Of a stretch of DNA of 64,000 bases, positions 46,021 to 60,018 are shown in pieces. A program made the translations under genes and the position numbers. A model generated the notes under the pieces. That model did no database searches. It was not told where the DNA came from and saw nothing but the letters and a program-made list of their open reading frames with translations. This stretch comes from Piezodorus guildinii (Eukaryota; Arthropoda; Insecta; Hemiptera; Pentatomidae), in the NCBI GenBank assembly GCA_023052935.1, contig CM041294.1:102332116-102396115 (forward strand), in the 5' to 3' direction. Position 1 is the stretch's first letter. The number at the start of each line of letters is the position of its first letter.

Positions 46021-46200
46021 TATATTACTTAAATTGTCACTGATGAAGTAACTTTTTTTTTTTTTCCATTCTGGGCGTCTGATTTGTAAATATGTACATA
46101 TATAACAACCTTAATTTTTTTTTTTTAGTTTATTAATTTGTTGCTCAAAGCCATGACCACATTGTACCGGCTATCAATTATGTATTTTTATTTTATTTTT
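45660..46200 (+). pseudogene. Non-LTR retrotransposon ORF2 C-terminus and 3' UTR relic
   Basis: Fragments read FGKSFLAKTTSLWNSIPPEI, then RTASFFKSLLFNHLLL: the SF..RT..LWNSLP ... FK..L..HLL ending of many LINE ORF2 proteins. The UTR contains a long T run (45961-46018) and TCACTGATGAAGTAAC. The same protein end and UTR words occur at 63715-64000, so the two are copies of one family. Confidence 0.65.
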
Positions 46201-46369
46201 AATTTCATTTCATTTAATTTTACTAACTCCTTCTAAACCACTGGACAGATTTTGATACGGCATTCACCATCATTTAGGGCGTTCATTACCCTAGAGTTAT
46301 GTGTAAATTACATAGCAATTTAGCTTTTCTTTAGACCAAATAAATAAATTTTCTGTGCCAAATCATAAA

Positions 46370-46450
46370 AAAAATATTCCTAAAATATAATTAGCAAAAT
46401 AGACGTACAATATACCGTTTGAAAATGCAAGATTTTAGAAAAGCTGATAC
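46370..46450. repeat. Partial copy of the 250-bp dispersed repeat
   Basis: ACAATATACCGTTTGAAA, then GCAAGATTTTAGAAAA, matches the centre of 41870-42125 and 42475-42715. Confidence 0.5.
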
Positions 46451-46882
46451 GCAAATAAATAAATCGTACAAGTTGATATAATGTAGTTGTAAGCCCATAA
46501 ACGTATGATGAAATGTTATTTTTAATGTTGTGGACCAGGGATTCATGGTGATCTTACAGATTATATTCTTCCTTACAGTACTTAAGGGTTTAGGAAAAAA
46601 TATGTCCCAAACGTACGTAAGTTGTTAACATAAATGGAAAGTTGTTATAAACTAACATTTTTAATAATTATTTATACTTTTGGATGATTTCACAAAAATA
46701 GTGGTTCCACTGTAAACTAAATGAGACTCCTATGGAGACTAAATTAACTTTAATACATTAAAATTTATTTAGAGAAAGTTCTTATGAAATATGAAAGAGT
46801 AATAAACCGAATAAAATAGGAACCGTTAAAAAAAAAGCAAATAAACTAATCCGATGTTTTATTTTTTTAAACCAATTTGTTT

Positions 46883-47172
46883 GTTTATTTGTTTATTTAT
46901 TTAACGTCACTTTATGCTACTATCGCTAATCGGACGATGCTACAGTGGGAGTCCTAAATTTTGCCTATCCAGGTTTTATTAGGATAGGGATCTTTAACGA
47001 GTACCTGACATCGCACAGGCTCGGGACCACCTTTTAACGTCCTCTCCGAAGGACGGCATAACTAAGGATTTTTAACTCCCATTAAAAAATCCTAGGACCA
47101 CCTGTGGGTTTGAACCCGTGACCTTTACCATGGGAGGCTGTTACGCTAGCCACCCAGCTACAAGTGATCCCC
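46883..47172 (-). mobile_element. tRNA-derived SINE, complete, with 15-bp target duplication
   Basis: Best copy of the family. Read on the minus strand, the head has TAGCTGGGTGG (A box) and GGGTTCAAACCC (B box). The body has CCTAGGATTTTTTAATGGGA, a GATCCCTATCCTAATAAAAC block and AGGACTCCCACTGTAGCATC. The tail is (AAAT/AAAC)n. TAAACCAATTTGTTT flanks it exactly at 46868-46882 and 47173-47187. About 290 bp long; transcription by RNA polymerase III is expected from the boxes. Confidence 0.9.
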
Positions 47173-47334
47173 TAAACCAATTTGTTTTTAATTTCTGCCG
47201 AAGATCATAAGCTACCACGATTATGAAAACAATAAATTATTTTCTTTGAAGTATATTTTCCTTTTTATTTGACGCATATACGATATGAAAACAAGATAAT
47301 TTTATTCGAAGTATTTACCTTCATTTTCTACTCA

Positions 47335-48137
47335 TTTTTCCCAACGTGACACCAACTTTTTTATCTCCGTACTGAAAAACTCTGAGCTTTAAAGTGAAAC
47401 AAAATCTGAAAACGCACTTTTCACTTGATCATCATTTTCAAAACGTTTTCCTTTGACGAATTTGTCTAAATTCCTGAACAGGTGGTAATCTGTTGGAGAC
47501 AAGTCGGGAGAATATAGTGGGTGCGGAAGAACTTCGTAGCCCAGTTCTTTCAATTTTTGCACGGTATGTTTTGAAACATGGGGTCTTGCTGCCGCTCAGT
47601 GAGATCATGAGGAACCCATGTATCGAGCTTTTTTACTTTCCCAATACGCTTTAAATGTCTGGAAACGGTAGATGCACTTGCATTTAGTTGTGCTGAGAGT
47701 CCTTTAACTGTTTGGTAAGGCTTTCCTATTACTGTATGTATGAGGACATCGTTGTCTATTACGGACGGAGGTCTTCCTCGGGACAAGTTTTCCTAGTCGG
47801 TATTCCCAGCTGAAAACTTAGCAAACCAACGGCGAATGGTCCGTTCATTAACACTCCCTTCCCCAAACGCCTTGCAAATATTTCTAGCTGCCTCAGCTTC
47901 TGAATTACCGAGTTTAAACTCGTACAAAAATATTACTAAAAAATCGCGTTCATATTTGGAGGTATACTAAAAAGTGGGTAATTGATTGGGAAGCTAATGT
48001 TTATAATACAAAGGTAGAGGATTAGTAACTGTTTACTTTAAATGTGTAAACATTCGGAAGAAAACAACAGAGACCTGCAAAATCCTTAATGTATTTGAAA
48101 AACTATAAAAACGGACATTTCATGTGAAACAACCCAA
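47335..48137 (-). pseudogene. mariner element relic 2 with transposase remnants
   Basis: Minus strand: the 5' TIR begins TTGGGTTGTTTCACATGAAA at 48137 next to a TA. It is followed by transposase pieces YEFKLGNSEAEAARNICKAF, EGSVNERTIRRWFAKFSAGN, a stop, then SRGRPPSVIDNDVL and the second helix-turn-helix STVSRHLKRIGKVKKLDTWV. After a jump come KELGYEVLPHPLYSPDLSPT and DYHLFRNL, the region of the third catalytic Asp. The segment holding the first two Asp of the D,D34D triad is deleted, so it cannot be active. The 3' TIR was not located. It lies downstream of Gr-3. Confidence 0.85.
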
Positions 48138-48580
48138 TATAATCTTCACCATTACCAAACTTCCGGTTTTGAAATCCTATTCCTATACTTGGCTAATAAT
48201 TGTTTGTTTTTCTAAACTAGAGCTTTTAATTAATTAATATTATTTGAAATGATCATTGGATAAAATTCGATTGTATGGCTAAAAATAAATCTTGAGGTAA
48301 CATTTTTTGATCACCTTAATATAATCACAACAGAATGGAAATTCCCAACACCCTTCCTAATGGGAAATCAAATATAATATTACAACATAACATCATTGCC
48401 TATTTCCTTTTTTCTTTTGTTACAACGATTAAAAAAAAAAAAAAAAAAAAGAAATGTGAATATAGATGCTGTATCAGCCTACTGGTTTTAATGCATTCTA
48501 TTATCGACAAGGATTCCAAAGAAGCATATTTTAACTACAAAATATTGTTTTATTTAAGGAAATATATATTTTTCTTTAAA

Positions 48581-48730
48581 TCCAACACACTGAAGTATCT
48601 TATTCATCATCAATATCAACAACAACAACAAAACATACTTTCATCATACAACATAACTTTATTTTAAAAATGTATGAAAAATAAATAAAAAATAAAAAAT
48701 CCAGCACACTGAAGTATCTTATGATTCATC
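48581..48730. repeat. Short direct duplication downstream of Gr-3
   Basis: A CCAACACACTGAAGTATCTT block at about 48581 is repeated as CCAGCACACTGAAGTATCTT at about 48701, about 120 bp apart. It abuts the stop codon of Gr-3 (48743), so it lies in its likely 3' UTR. Confidence 0.7.
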
Positions 48731-48742
48731 AACGTAATGATA

Positions 48743-51700
48743 TCACTGTTGAGTTTTTTCATCAATTGGGTTCAATGGTGAAGAAACTTGGAACTGCACG
48801 AGGACGACGAGGTATGTTACAGCGTTCGATATGGCCTGAAACATTTTTTTTTTTTTCGAATTAATAAAAATCATTTATTGGTGGTTACTTATGTCCATTT
48901 ACTAGCGAAATTCTTAATTTGCGGTTGGAAATTAAAATTAACTGATTTATTAGTGTCCAACGTTACACGTTACATTTTCCAAGTATTCGGAAGTGGTATG
49001 TATTTCATTATTTTTATTTTTTGTGTGGTGGATCCATTGTTAGTCCTAATATTTCCATAAATGATATATATGGTCATAAAGACATCTAATTTGATTTTTA
49101 TATAAAAAGGTTTCACTCAGAAAGATATTGCAGGAAAATGATACATTTAATTAAACAAAATAGGCAATAGTGATTTCGAGTTTCAAGGATCAACGAGGAT
49201 AGGCTGTGGATTTGGTGCGAAATCTTGAAAATACCAAATTAGTTCACTTCTTGGAGAAAAGCTGAAGAGCTGTATGGGATTTTTTATTATTATTATTATT
49301 TTTTTTTTTTTTTTGATGAATTCAACAAAAGTTGTAAATTCTATTGAAACGATATGGAAATACTACTAATACGTAAATATTATAATATTATATTAAAATA
49401 TATAAATATTGAGGATTTGTTTTTTATTGTTCATTACTAAAGGCAAATAATAAACCAAAACGAAATTTCTTTGTTTTTTTCAATGCCTATCCAAATTAAA
49501 AGAATATTATAATTATGTTATTTGTAGGAAACAAGATTGTAGTAACAGGATTTTTGTGTATAATTAATTTCGTATTGTGTTATGTACTCCACTGTTATAT
49601 TTCAAAGTTCATTTACGGATCTAAGTACATTTAATTAATTTTTTGTATTATGAAGTTCAGTTGTAAATTTCAATAAATAATGTTTTAAAAAAATGTAATT
49701 TAAATATGAAGCATTAATGTTTCAAATGAAACATAAAAAAAAAAGGAATTTTTTTTTTTTAAATTGTTATTATTGTTTTTTATTCGAAACAGCGTTGCTG
49801 CGCATCCAGCGAATGTGTGGTGTTATATTTGTATATATTTGGCGTTATATATTTTATTTGTAACATTTAAATTTTCTTTTACAAATCACAACTTACCGTA
49901 ACAAGCAAATCTCTGTTAATTGTAACGAAACCTAAAAATTCAAGCAAGGGTGGGTGTGCTGACATGGTCTGCAGCAGTAAAGAAATCTGAAATCATAATT
50001 CATTATATTTTTTACGTAAACCATTCCTGATGAATTTATTAATTCAAGAAGTTAATATGTTTTACCTCGTTCATTTCAGCTTGATTCAAATGAGTCAGAT
50101 CTAGTGCAAGAATTTTAGAACTGAAATCAGAACCGATCTGCAAATCATTAAAAGTTTATTATGATACAGGATTCATGTGTAAATTTATACTTGACATAAT
50201 AAATATTACTACCGTTAAATAATTTATAAAAAAGAAAATGTTCGAATTGAATTTTTTAAAAATATATTTATTAAGGTTTACAGCTGTATTAAAGATACAT
50301 CTAGTAAATTTGAGACAATGTTGAACTAAGCTCTCCAAAAACTATGCTAAAACAAAAAGTCTCGAGGTCATCTTCTTTCCAGACACCTCGGAGGAATATC
50401 AGGGGTTGTAGAGGAAGCAAGGATTGAAACTTATGAGTTAGAGTGGGGATGGAGGTTGTTGTGAAAGGAATGGTACCAGGTTTGGGCCTCATGTAAATCA
50501 AAACTGTTTACAACAAGATTCAGGAAAAATATATGACGGTGAGAATTATATATTTTAGGTAAATAGTCGAAACATGTCCCAAAACACCCGTTTTTTTCGT
50601 AATATAAATGTTTCTTATTCATTTTTCTATAGCAGTGTTTCAAACAAGATATTTTTGCGGACCCCTTAATTTATTAATACCAAATATTAAGATTATACTT
50701 ACAGTTACAGAAATAGGTAACCATTTGGCAAAGCATCAATAGAAATCAGTCGTTAAAAGATGGTGGAGAAGAGAATAATATTCTTTAATGTATAATTTCT
50801 TCAAACCTATTTGCATTGAATGATTGGTTTTTTCTTTACTTCCTTACGATAAAAAATTATATTTTTTTATTAATTTACTTGTCCCCTAACATCCTAGTGC
50901 ATATTGCAATAACGAGAAAGGAGGTCTGATAAATTATAAGTCCTTTAGAGGTTGGGTTTTGGCAGCCTATTTGAAGATGTGGATATTATACTCCCTCACT
51001 AACACTTCAGAATGGTGCCATAAAACTTTTAAGGTTTACGTTGCCCAAAGATTAGAGGACATACACCAATGTGGCCACGACCTGCACCTTTCTAGGTACT
51101 AGGAAACATAAATCACGTAACAACTTTGGTATTTTTTTTATTTGCCGACTAAGGTTTATCAATATTACTTGATTTTAAAATTGACTAATAATGGATCATA
51201 ATTCTCCTTAATATTCTCATTACTACACTTTGTATTTACCTCTTGAGTAGTCCTATGGGCAGAGTCGCACAGAATAATGTCGCAAATTAAGCCTATCAAG
51301 GTGCCCACGAGGAGACCCCAAAAGTGAACGCTGAAACGTGATTGAAATAAGGAAGAAAGAACTGCATAGATAGACAAGACAATGGATGCGAAGGAAATGA
51401 CCAATATGGTCATTCCTGTGAATGCGTGGGATTCGCCAACTCCAGAAACGAGTTTGCTCAGCTCAAGCCACGATCGTCGGTACGTCGACATCTGTCTGCA
51501 TCCGTTCTGTCAACAAAAGCGAAACTACATTTCATTCTTTCACATATTTGTACTAATAACTTATCCTCAGATTCTTTAATATACAAAATAAATCATTTAA
51601 ATGCAATCCTGTGATGAACAACAACGATTATTCAAAGTTTCTAATAAAAGGTCCAAATTGAGCTCAGTGAAACTCTTCACATCAATGCTTAATTCATTTG

Positions 51701-54700
51701 TTTTAAAATAACCTAGGTCTCAGCATCATAATTAAAAAGTAGTCGCAAGTATTAAATGTCAATTTTTGAAATTGTTTTCCTATAAATTACCTTTTAGTTC
51801 GACAAAATAAATATTCCACCGATGAAATACCATTTGTTTATATAACTTAATCGATTAACGTTTCCTTTATTTACTTTTGTTATTTGCAACTAATCCTTAT
51901 AAAGTAAGCTTATTTTTTTTCAAGATGAAAAATTAGGAAATATGTATATATGGTTACAGTAAAATTAATGTTATATTAACTTTTACAAAATTCAAAAAAA
52001 TGAATAATTTAACATTAAATGTGTTTTGGTTTACTATTGTTAATAATCAACCATTTGTGATCGACCAAAAAAACAAAAAAAACAAAACATTACCCATGCT
52101 CAAAATTTGAAAGCTTACGTTTCAAGATGCTTAGAATCCGTCCATGCAACGATGATCCTAACACCTAGTCGCTGATATCAGCTGGTTAGTTTTGAAATAG
52201 CGGCTGATTAAACGTGATTTAATTCAATAACTCAGTTAGTTTTGAAGATACAGAAAAAATGTATTAGAGTTTATTTTAACCAAAAAAAAAAACAAAATAA
52301 AAACGCGAATAATTATATAAAAGAGAAAAAAGAAAAGAAAAAAAAATTGAAATTGTATACATAAATACTCTCATAACTCAGATATTTTTGACGACAGAGG
52401 AAAGTATGTATAGAGTTTTAGAATCAGTAGAGCGCGTTAAACAAGAAAAAAAATTGTAATTTCACTTATACATAAGCTTGCAACTACGTTATTTTTGAAG
52501 ATAGAGAAAAAAAATTTTTATAGTTTTTTAACAAAAAAAGCGCGAATAATGATGTAAAAGAGAAAGAAGAAAAAAAAAATGGAAATTTTACACATAAATA
52601 CGCTTATAACGCCGTTATTTTTTGACGATAGAGAAAAGTACGTATAGAGTTTTAGAATCAGTAAAGCAAGTTAAACTATCACGAAAAAAAAAATCAAAAA
52701 TGAAAAAATTTAAATACTCACTTATATATACGCTTGTAACTACGTTATATTCGAAGATAGAGAAAAAAATCATTATTGTTTATTAACCAAAAAACCGCGA
52801 TTAATTATTAAAAAAAAGAGAAAAAAAGCAAAGAAAAAATTGATATTGCACCCATAACTCAGTTATTTTTGAAGATGGAGAAAATATGTAAAGCGTTTTA
52901 AAATCAGTAAACGGCGATAAATATTTAAACAACAAAATCTATATGTATATTAAAGCAACAAATTATAATAGATGTAATTCCACCAAAGATGGGTTATTAT
53001 TAAAGATAGAGAAAAATTGAAAAGATTTTCGAGATCAAGACAGTGCGATGAACAAAAGCAAACAAAAAAAAGTAAAAAAAATCATCTTATATAGTCAAGC
53101 CACAACTTATAAGAGATGTTACTCCCTGATAATTCGGTTATTACTGATGATAAAAATAAATGTAAGGTGTACTGGAATCAGGAAATTTTATTTGAATTAA
53201 AATCGAAAGAAATTAGAAGAACATAGTAACGCAGTCCTGTATAAATGTTTTGGTTTATTGTTTTAAATAATCAACCTTTGTAATCGAAAAAAAAAAAAAA
53301 AAAATTTACCCCCGCTCAAATTTTGAGAGCTTACGTTTCAAGAAGCGTAGAATCCGAACAACGAATTAAAAAAAATCTGTTTATCGTAATAAATAAATTA
53401 ACACCAAAATCAAAAAAAGCTATTTCACAGAGAATTAAATTTTGAACAAAATAAAAAAAGAATCATTGCGATTGGTTAACAACTTGCTGAGATATTGAGA
53501 TTTGAATTCTGCGGTAGTGATATGATATTATCTTTTGAATTAATGATTTTCTTATTACTTCATCAGTACCTATGTAAACAGTTTTACTATAATATTGTTA
53601 TTTAGAAATAAACCATTGCAGCGTTTTTTACATTAATACCAATAATATTTAGGTCTATTGTCTTTAATAATCCAGTAAAAAACAAAATATGCATATTTAT
53701 TTATTCTAGTATTAACCATTATAATTTTTTCGAGTAAAACACTAGCCGCTGCACGCAGTTCATAGAGCGTCGCACACCAGTAAATTAGTGTGCTTATTCC
53801 AGAGGCGATCGCAGAGATGAAAGGTAACGTGACGGTTAATGGGAGATCAGAGAGGATGTAAGTTTCGACGGTAACGAAGAGAATGCTCCAAGGAAGGAGG
53901 AGAACTGCGATGATCTGCACAGGTCTGGTTAGTCTCATCTCCATTTCTGAATCCATGTGCTTTTCCTATTGAAAAAAAAAGAAACAGGCTGTTTTCAAAA
54001 CTGATGGGTTAATTTAATTAAATTAATAAGGCAATATCAAAATGTCAGTAAACGTCCCAAGCATCAAGGTCCATGTCTTGTAATTTTCAGATGAGGATTA
54101 AGTGATCAATACTGTTAAAGGCTCATGAAAAAAAAAAAAGAATTGGAATATTCTGTTGGTCTATAGAGAAATAAATGACAGGGAGGATTACTAGAATACT
54201 ATGTTTTATCATTTTTACTAGAACTTGATCTAGACCGCAGTTTTATCAGTTCGAGATTTCAGAACGGATGGAATTATATTTTGTTTAAATATATTTAACG
54301 AGATTAATTTTCACTTAGCAGATCTGATTTAGTGTATATATTTGTAATCTACTGAGATATATCACTTACTCACCTGAAATTCGTGCCAAAGTCGGACGAG
54401 CTGTATATGCTTGCTAGAGTCTAACCATTTTGTTAATGGGCTACTTAAATTTAACACCAGAAGAAGGTCAAAAGATACCCAATACAGAGCAACGTCATAG
54501 CTAGGCGCAGTGTAGATTTTTCTTTTTGCGATAATAGACATCGAGTAAATCGTCCAAACCGATAGAACGATGGTATAGACAAATGTGTAAAGAAATGGTA
54601 ATGAAAATAGCTTGAAGGGGGCATATCCTGAAAACAAAAACAATTGGTAGTTCTACATATTAGACGATATGAAATAACAATGGTTCCCGTTCATTAAAAT

Positions 54701-57700
54701 GCAAGGTAGGGTCTAACTTCTCCACTTACAAGTCCTGAATATTTTAGTATTATTCCACTGGTTTATCTAATTACGCATAGAAAGTTAGATAAACTAGTAG
54801 TATATACGCTGAGCTACTCTTGGAATAACAGTACTCCAAGTGATGACTCAAAATTGAGGGTGGTTCGGTTAAAGGAAATTAGTGGACTGCATAGATTTAA
54901 AATAATGAAAGCAAACTATGGAATCACAATATATTTATTAAACTAAAATACGCATAAGAAACAAAATTAACCTGATTACAAGTTGCACAGGTGTATGAAA
55001 ATTTAGGAAACAAAAATAGCCTAATTAAAAATATTTAAGAAAATATGAGAAACGAACATAACCTAATTTAATATTTAAAGATGTAAAAAATATAGGAATA
55101 AAAATTAAACAGTTTTTTGAGAAATGATTATAAAGATATTAAATGTTCCAATAAGATTAAGGCTAAAGATATTCTGTATTCACGTGAACGAAGTTCCTTT
55201 TGTGTGTTGAAGAAAACGACCGCTGGGCAGCTTTTCTAAATTCCAAGGGGAACGATGAGAAGATGAAGAAATACGTTTGAAAACGTTCAAAACTTCTTAA
55301 GAGGAGACGTGGGTCTATATACGGCACAGCTTCACCGTTCAGAGGTTACCTTAATACTTGCCTCGCCTCGAGCCTGTCATAAAATAATTGAAGTACGATC
55401 GTCTTCTTCTGTCTTTCTCTTCTACTGCTTTTCATTTTCGTGGCAAAAACTTTTAATTATATTTAGAGTAACTATTTTTGAAGACAAATATAACATAGAA
55501 ATAAATACAAAAAAAAAATGATCTTATGATAAATATCATAAAAATATATGAAGTAATCTATATTCGATAAAACAACCATAAAAATCATATCAGGCCATAA
55601 CATGGCGTGACCAAGTAGAATATTATTTTCTCGAGAAATTCCTTTTTTTTTTAAATTTAATGTCATTAATTTAACATTTTCAATAACAAATACTAAATAT
55701 TTCATCTTACCTTGCTTGTTAAAGGAATACGGAAACCTCCCGAAAGCCCTTTGAAGTATCATTATAGGCTTTATTTCCTGGTAATATTTGTTTACTGACA
55801 CTTTGGTACTAGGCCTGATGCTGAATACGGCCATTTTTACCCACGCCTATAACAAAACAAAAATTAAATATTTTCGGAAAGTTATTATAGTTTCAAACAA
55901 CCCATAAACGTATATGACGAAATGAGAAATCGTAAACTATGGAGTTAAAGAACTTTTCCCTTCTACCCAAGGTCAAAGGGTGTTAAAAAATTAATAAAAT
56001 GAATATCTTAAAAGCTTGCGTGTGGTTAATGTCGTCCAATCCTAAACACAATAGAAGCAACAAACATCGGTGCCCAGTTTAGAAGTTTATTATTAACTAG
56101 TCATATACCTTTAAAAATGACTTGTAAATTAATATTATCATAAATACCCATACAGATTAAAGATCTATTGATATAGATTATATATTCCTTTGCGAGTTTT
56201 GTTGATGATTAGTAATGAATTTATTGTAGGAATAAAGTTATAAGAACAGTTCTGTATGTTTTTAAAACACCACATCCTAATAATAATAAATCCTAATACG
56301 TTCCATATTTAAAAAATCAATAAAGGTCCAAAATACTCAATATATTTTTTCTTATGTTTTTAAAAATATCATTATTACTTCTTCATAATCTTAATAATAT
56401 AGCTTTTTTCAGTCGAATTCATAATTTTTTCAGTCAAATTCATAATTTTTTCAATTCAAATTTCATAATTTTTTTTCAGTCAAATTCATAATTTTTTCAG
56501 TCAAATTCATAATTTTTTCAGTCAAATTCATAATGCACCACAGGTGACCCTCGATGCATTCAACAAGGTGTTTGAATCTGCCGGGTTTGAACCCCTGATC
56601 TTGAACATATTAGTCCTTAACACCTTTTAGAATGCATAAAAGTTCACCTGTGGAGTAGTGGCTAGCCATAACAGCTCTCTATGATTAAGGTCGCAAGTTC
56701 AAAACCAGCAGATGGCCCTTATTTGCTTTTAGGGATTAAAAATCCTTGGTTATTTCGTCCTTTAAAAGGGGCCTCTTATGCTAGCCACTACTCCAAAGGT
56801 GACCCTCGATGCATTCAGCAAGGTGTTAAATATCAATATGCCCAAGGTCACGTGTTCAAAACCGGCAGATTCAAACACCTGTGGATTTTTGGAACATTGA
56901 GGGTCACCTGTGGAGTAGGGGCTTGCATAACATCCTTCTATGCTTAAGGTTGCAAGTCCAAAACCAGCAGATCGCCCTATATTTTGTGCTCCACAAGTGA
57001 CCCTTAAATGATTTAAAAAGTGTAACTCGTAAAAGATCCCTATCTTAAGTAAACCTGGATAGGCAAATCTCAAGACTCCCGCGGCACCGTCGGATTAAGC
57101 ACAGTAACATAAAGTGACGTTAAATGGATAAACAAGAACAAGATTTAATAAAAATGTTAAGTTCTTTATTGCAAAACCTCATTAAATTGACTGTATAAAA
57201 TGGGTACAAGAAATTATGAAATTGACTGAAAAAAGTATGAATTTGATTGAAAAAATTATGAATTTGACTGAAAAAAATTATGAATTTGACATGAAAAAAT
57301 TATGAATTTGACTGAAAAAATTATGAATTCGATTGAAAAAATTATGAATTTGACTGAAAAAATTATGAATTTGACTGAAAAAAGCTATATTATATGCTTT
57401 CGCATAGAGTTGTAGGTAATTTTAGGTGATTTTTGAAAAAAAATATTAATTTTTCTATTAAGCTCCTTTGAATGTCTGATAACTTAGGGTATAACTGTTT
57501 TTATAGATATTGTTTAAGTAATATGAGAAGCAATCATTCAAAAGATAATATCATACCCCTACTGCATATTTCATACCTCAGCTATTTGTTAACCAATTTC
57601 AATAATTCTTTTTTTTATTTTGACGATAATATTTATTTTCTATCGTATGGCACTATAAAAACAAAATTTCGTATTTATTTATTTATTAATTAGAAGAAAA

Positions 57701-59974
57701 GTTTTTTTTTATTCTTTATTCGGATTCTAAGCACCTTGAAACGTAAGCTCTCACATTTTGAGCGCGGGTAATTTTTTTTTTTTGTCGATTACAAAGCTTG
57801 ATTATTGAAAAAAAAATGAAACCAAAAGCACCTTACATTTTATCGTTATCATCAATAATTACCGAGTTATCAGGGAATAACATCTCTTATAAGTTGTGGC
57901 TTGACCATATGGATGATTTTTTTATTATTTTTTTTTTTTGTCTTTGTTCATCGCGTTTTCTTGATCTCGAAAATCTTTTCGATTTTTCTTTATCTTCAAT
58001 AATATCCGACTTTTACTGGAATTACATCTATTATAATTTGTTACTTGGATATACGCATGGATTTTTTTTTTGTTTATTGCCCTTAACTGATTCTAAAACT
58101 CTATCCTTATATTTCTTCATCTTCAAAAATAACTGAGTTATGAGCATATTTATGGGTGAAATTTCATTTTTTTTTTTTTTTTTTTTTTATTTTCCCTTGT
58201 TTATAATTTTTTGCATTTTTTTTGTTAAAAAACACTTTTTTTTTTCTTTATTGAGAATTATTACAATCTGTATCAGAATAAGACCACATTCATACAATAT
58301 ATTCAGAAAATAATAAAAATAGTCAAATTACATAAAATAGAAAATAAATAAATTCATATATATACAATAAAAAACAAATCAAAACAACAACCTATAATTG
58401 AGATAAATAAAAAGTTGGCAAATAAATAAACATTATACAAACAATGGTAACTATATACAATATATATAACTGCTAAGGGGACCCCAGATTGGGCTTTTCC
58501 CTCAACTTGTGGAAACATAATAGGGAGCATTAACTATCGTTCGTAGGACTTTGGATTGGAAGGATTGGATGCGTTTGATGTTAGAATATTTAGCTGTCCC
58601 CACAGTTCAAGTCCGTAGGTCCATATAGGTTTCAGTACTGTCTTGTATATTAGTAATTTGTTGTCAACTGTAAGATGAGATTTTCTGTTTAATAGTCTGT
58701 ATAACTGGCCGAATCGGCGGTTGAGTTATTTTCTGTTAAGTCTTGTATGTGGATTCCACGTTAGTCTTTTGTCTAGTAAAAAGCCCAGATACCGGACTGT
58801 GTCTGAGGAAGGAAGCGGTATGAAATTGAATTTAACTTTTTTTTCAGGATTTGCGTAGAAGGGTGAAGGTGACGTGTGTGCATTTTCTTTCGTTCACCTT
58901 AATACGCCAAGCATTACACTAGTCTTCGACAAGGTAAAGGTGCCTTTGGAGATTTAGCGATGCTACTTCAGCATCGGAATTGGATGATAAAATGGCTGTG
59001 TCATCAGCAAAGGTTGCCAGAAAGCTATCGGGATCGGTAGGGATATCGGCGGTATAGAGGATGTAGAGGACGGGTCCCAAGACGCTGCCTTGAGGAACAC
59101 CGACCTCAACAGTATATGTTTGGAAAATTCTAAACCACAGCGAACTCGGAAGGAGCGGTTTGATAAATAGGACTGGAGGACTAGGTATAAGGATTGAGGC
59201 AAATGGGTTTTGAGCTTAAAGAGCAATCCTGGGTGCCACACCCGGTCAAAAGTTTGAGCTATGTCCAGAAAGGCACCCTAACTATACTCCTTGCACTCAA
59301 GGACGGAGGAAATGTGGTCTACAACTCGGAGTCCTTCCTGAACCGTGGAATGTTGAGAATGGAATCCAAACTGGTGTGAAGGAAAATTGTGAAATTTTCA
59401 CAATTACACTTCTTATAGTACTAAAATGTATAAAGATACAATAAAATTTTATCAGTTTTTGCTTCAACCTAAATTTTGAAACCTATTCGTGAGAAGTAAA
59501 GTTAAAAATGGGTTCAGCAATATCGTGATACTTTTATAAGGTCATTGCGTTTACATGAGTTAATATTGCCGATAGTTATCAAGCATTCAATTAAATTACA
59601 ATTACTTAATATGCCATCACGTCAAGTTGCTCAATAAATGTATTGATGACGTGAGATGTACTCATACGTAAGTCCGATAATTTTTAATTGAAGGTCGATA
59701 AATGTGTAGGGTATTAACAGATGGCATCATCGATAGAAAGGAAAATTAAATTAGAAGTTCTATGGCCACCCTTAACCGTAAATGCCGTGTCATGGAAGAA
59801 AACTTGTTTTAACATATATATTTAGGATATAGATTTTAAGGTAAATGTATGTATATGTATATTTATATAAATATAAATATATACACACTCACTTACATAC
59901 ACGAATTTATGTTACAAATAAAGATAGCACTTTTAGGAACTTAAATTGCTATAACATAAGTAGCAATATATATA

Positions 59975-60018
<44 letters not shown>

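Noticed and set aside
48788..49060. Plus-strand ORF of 90 codons
   Set aside because: It overlaps the last exon of Gr-3 on the opposite strand and is otherwise AT-rich; it has no family features.
57798..58136. Plus-strand ORF with hydrophobic repeats as a membrane protein
   Set aside because: It is the inverted minisatellite; the repetitive translation reflects the repeat, not a gene.
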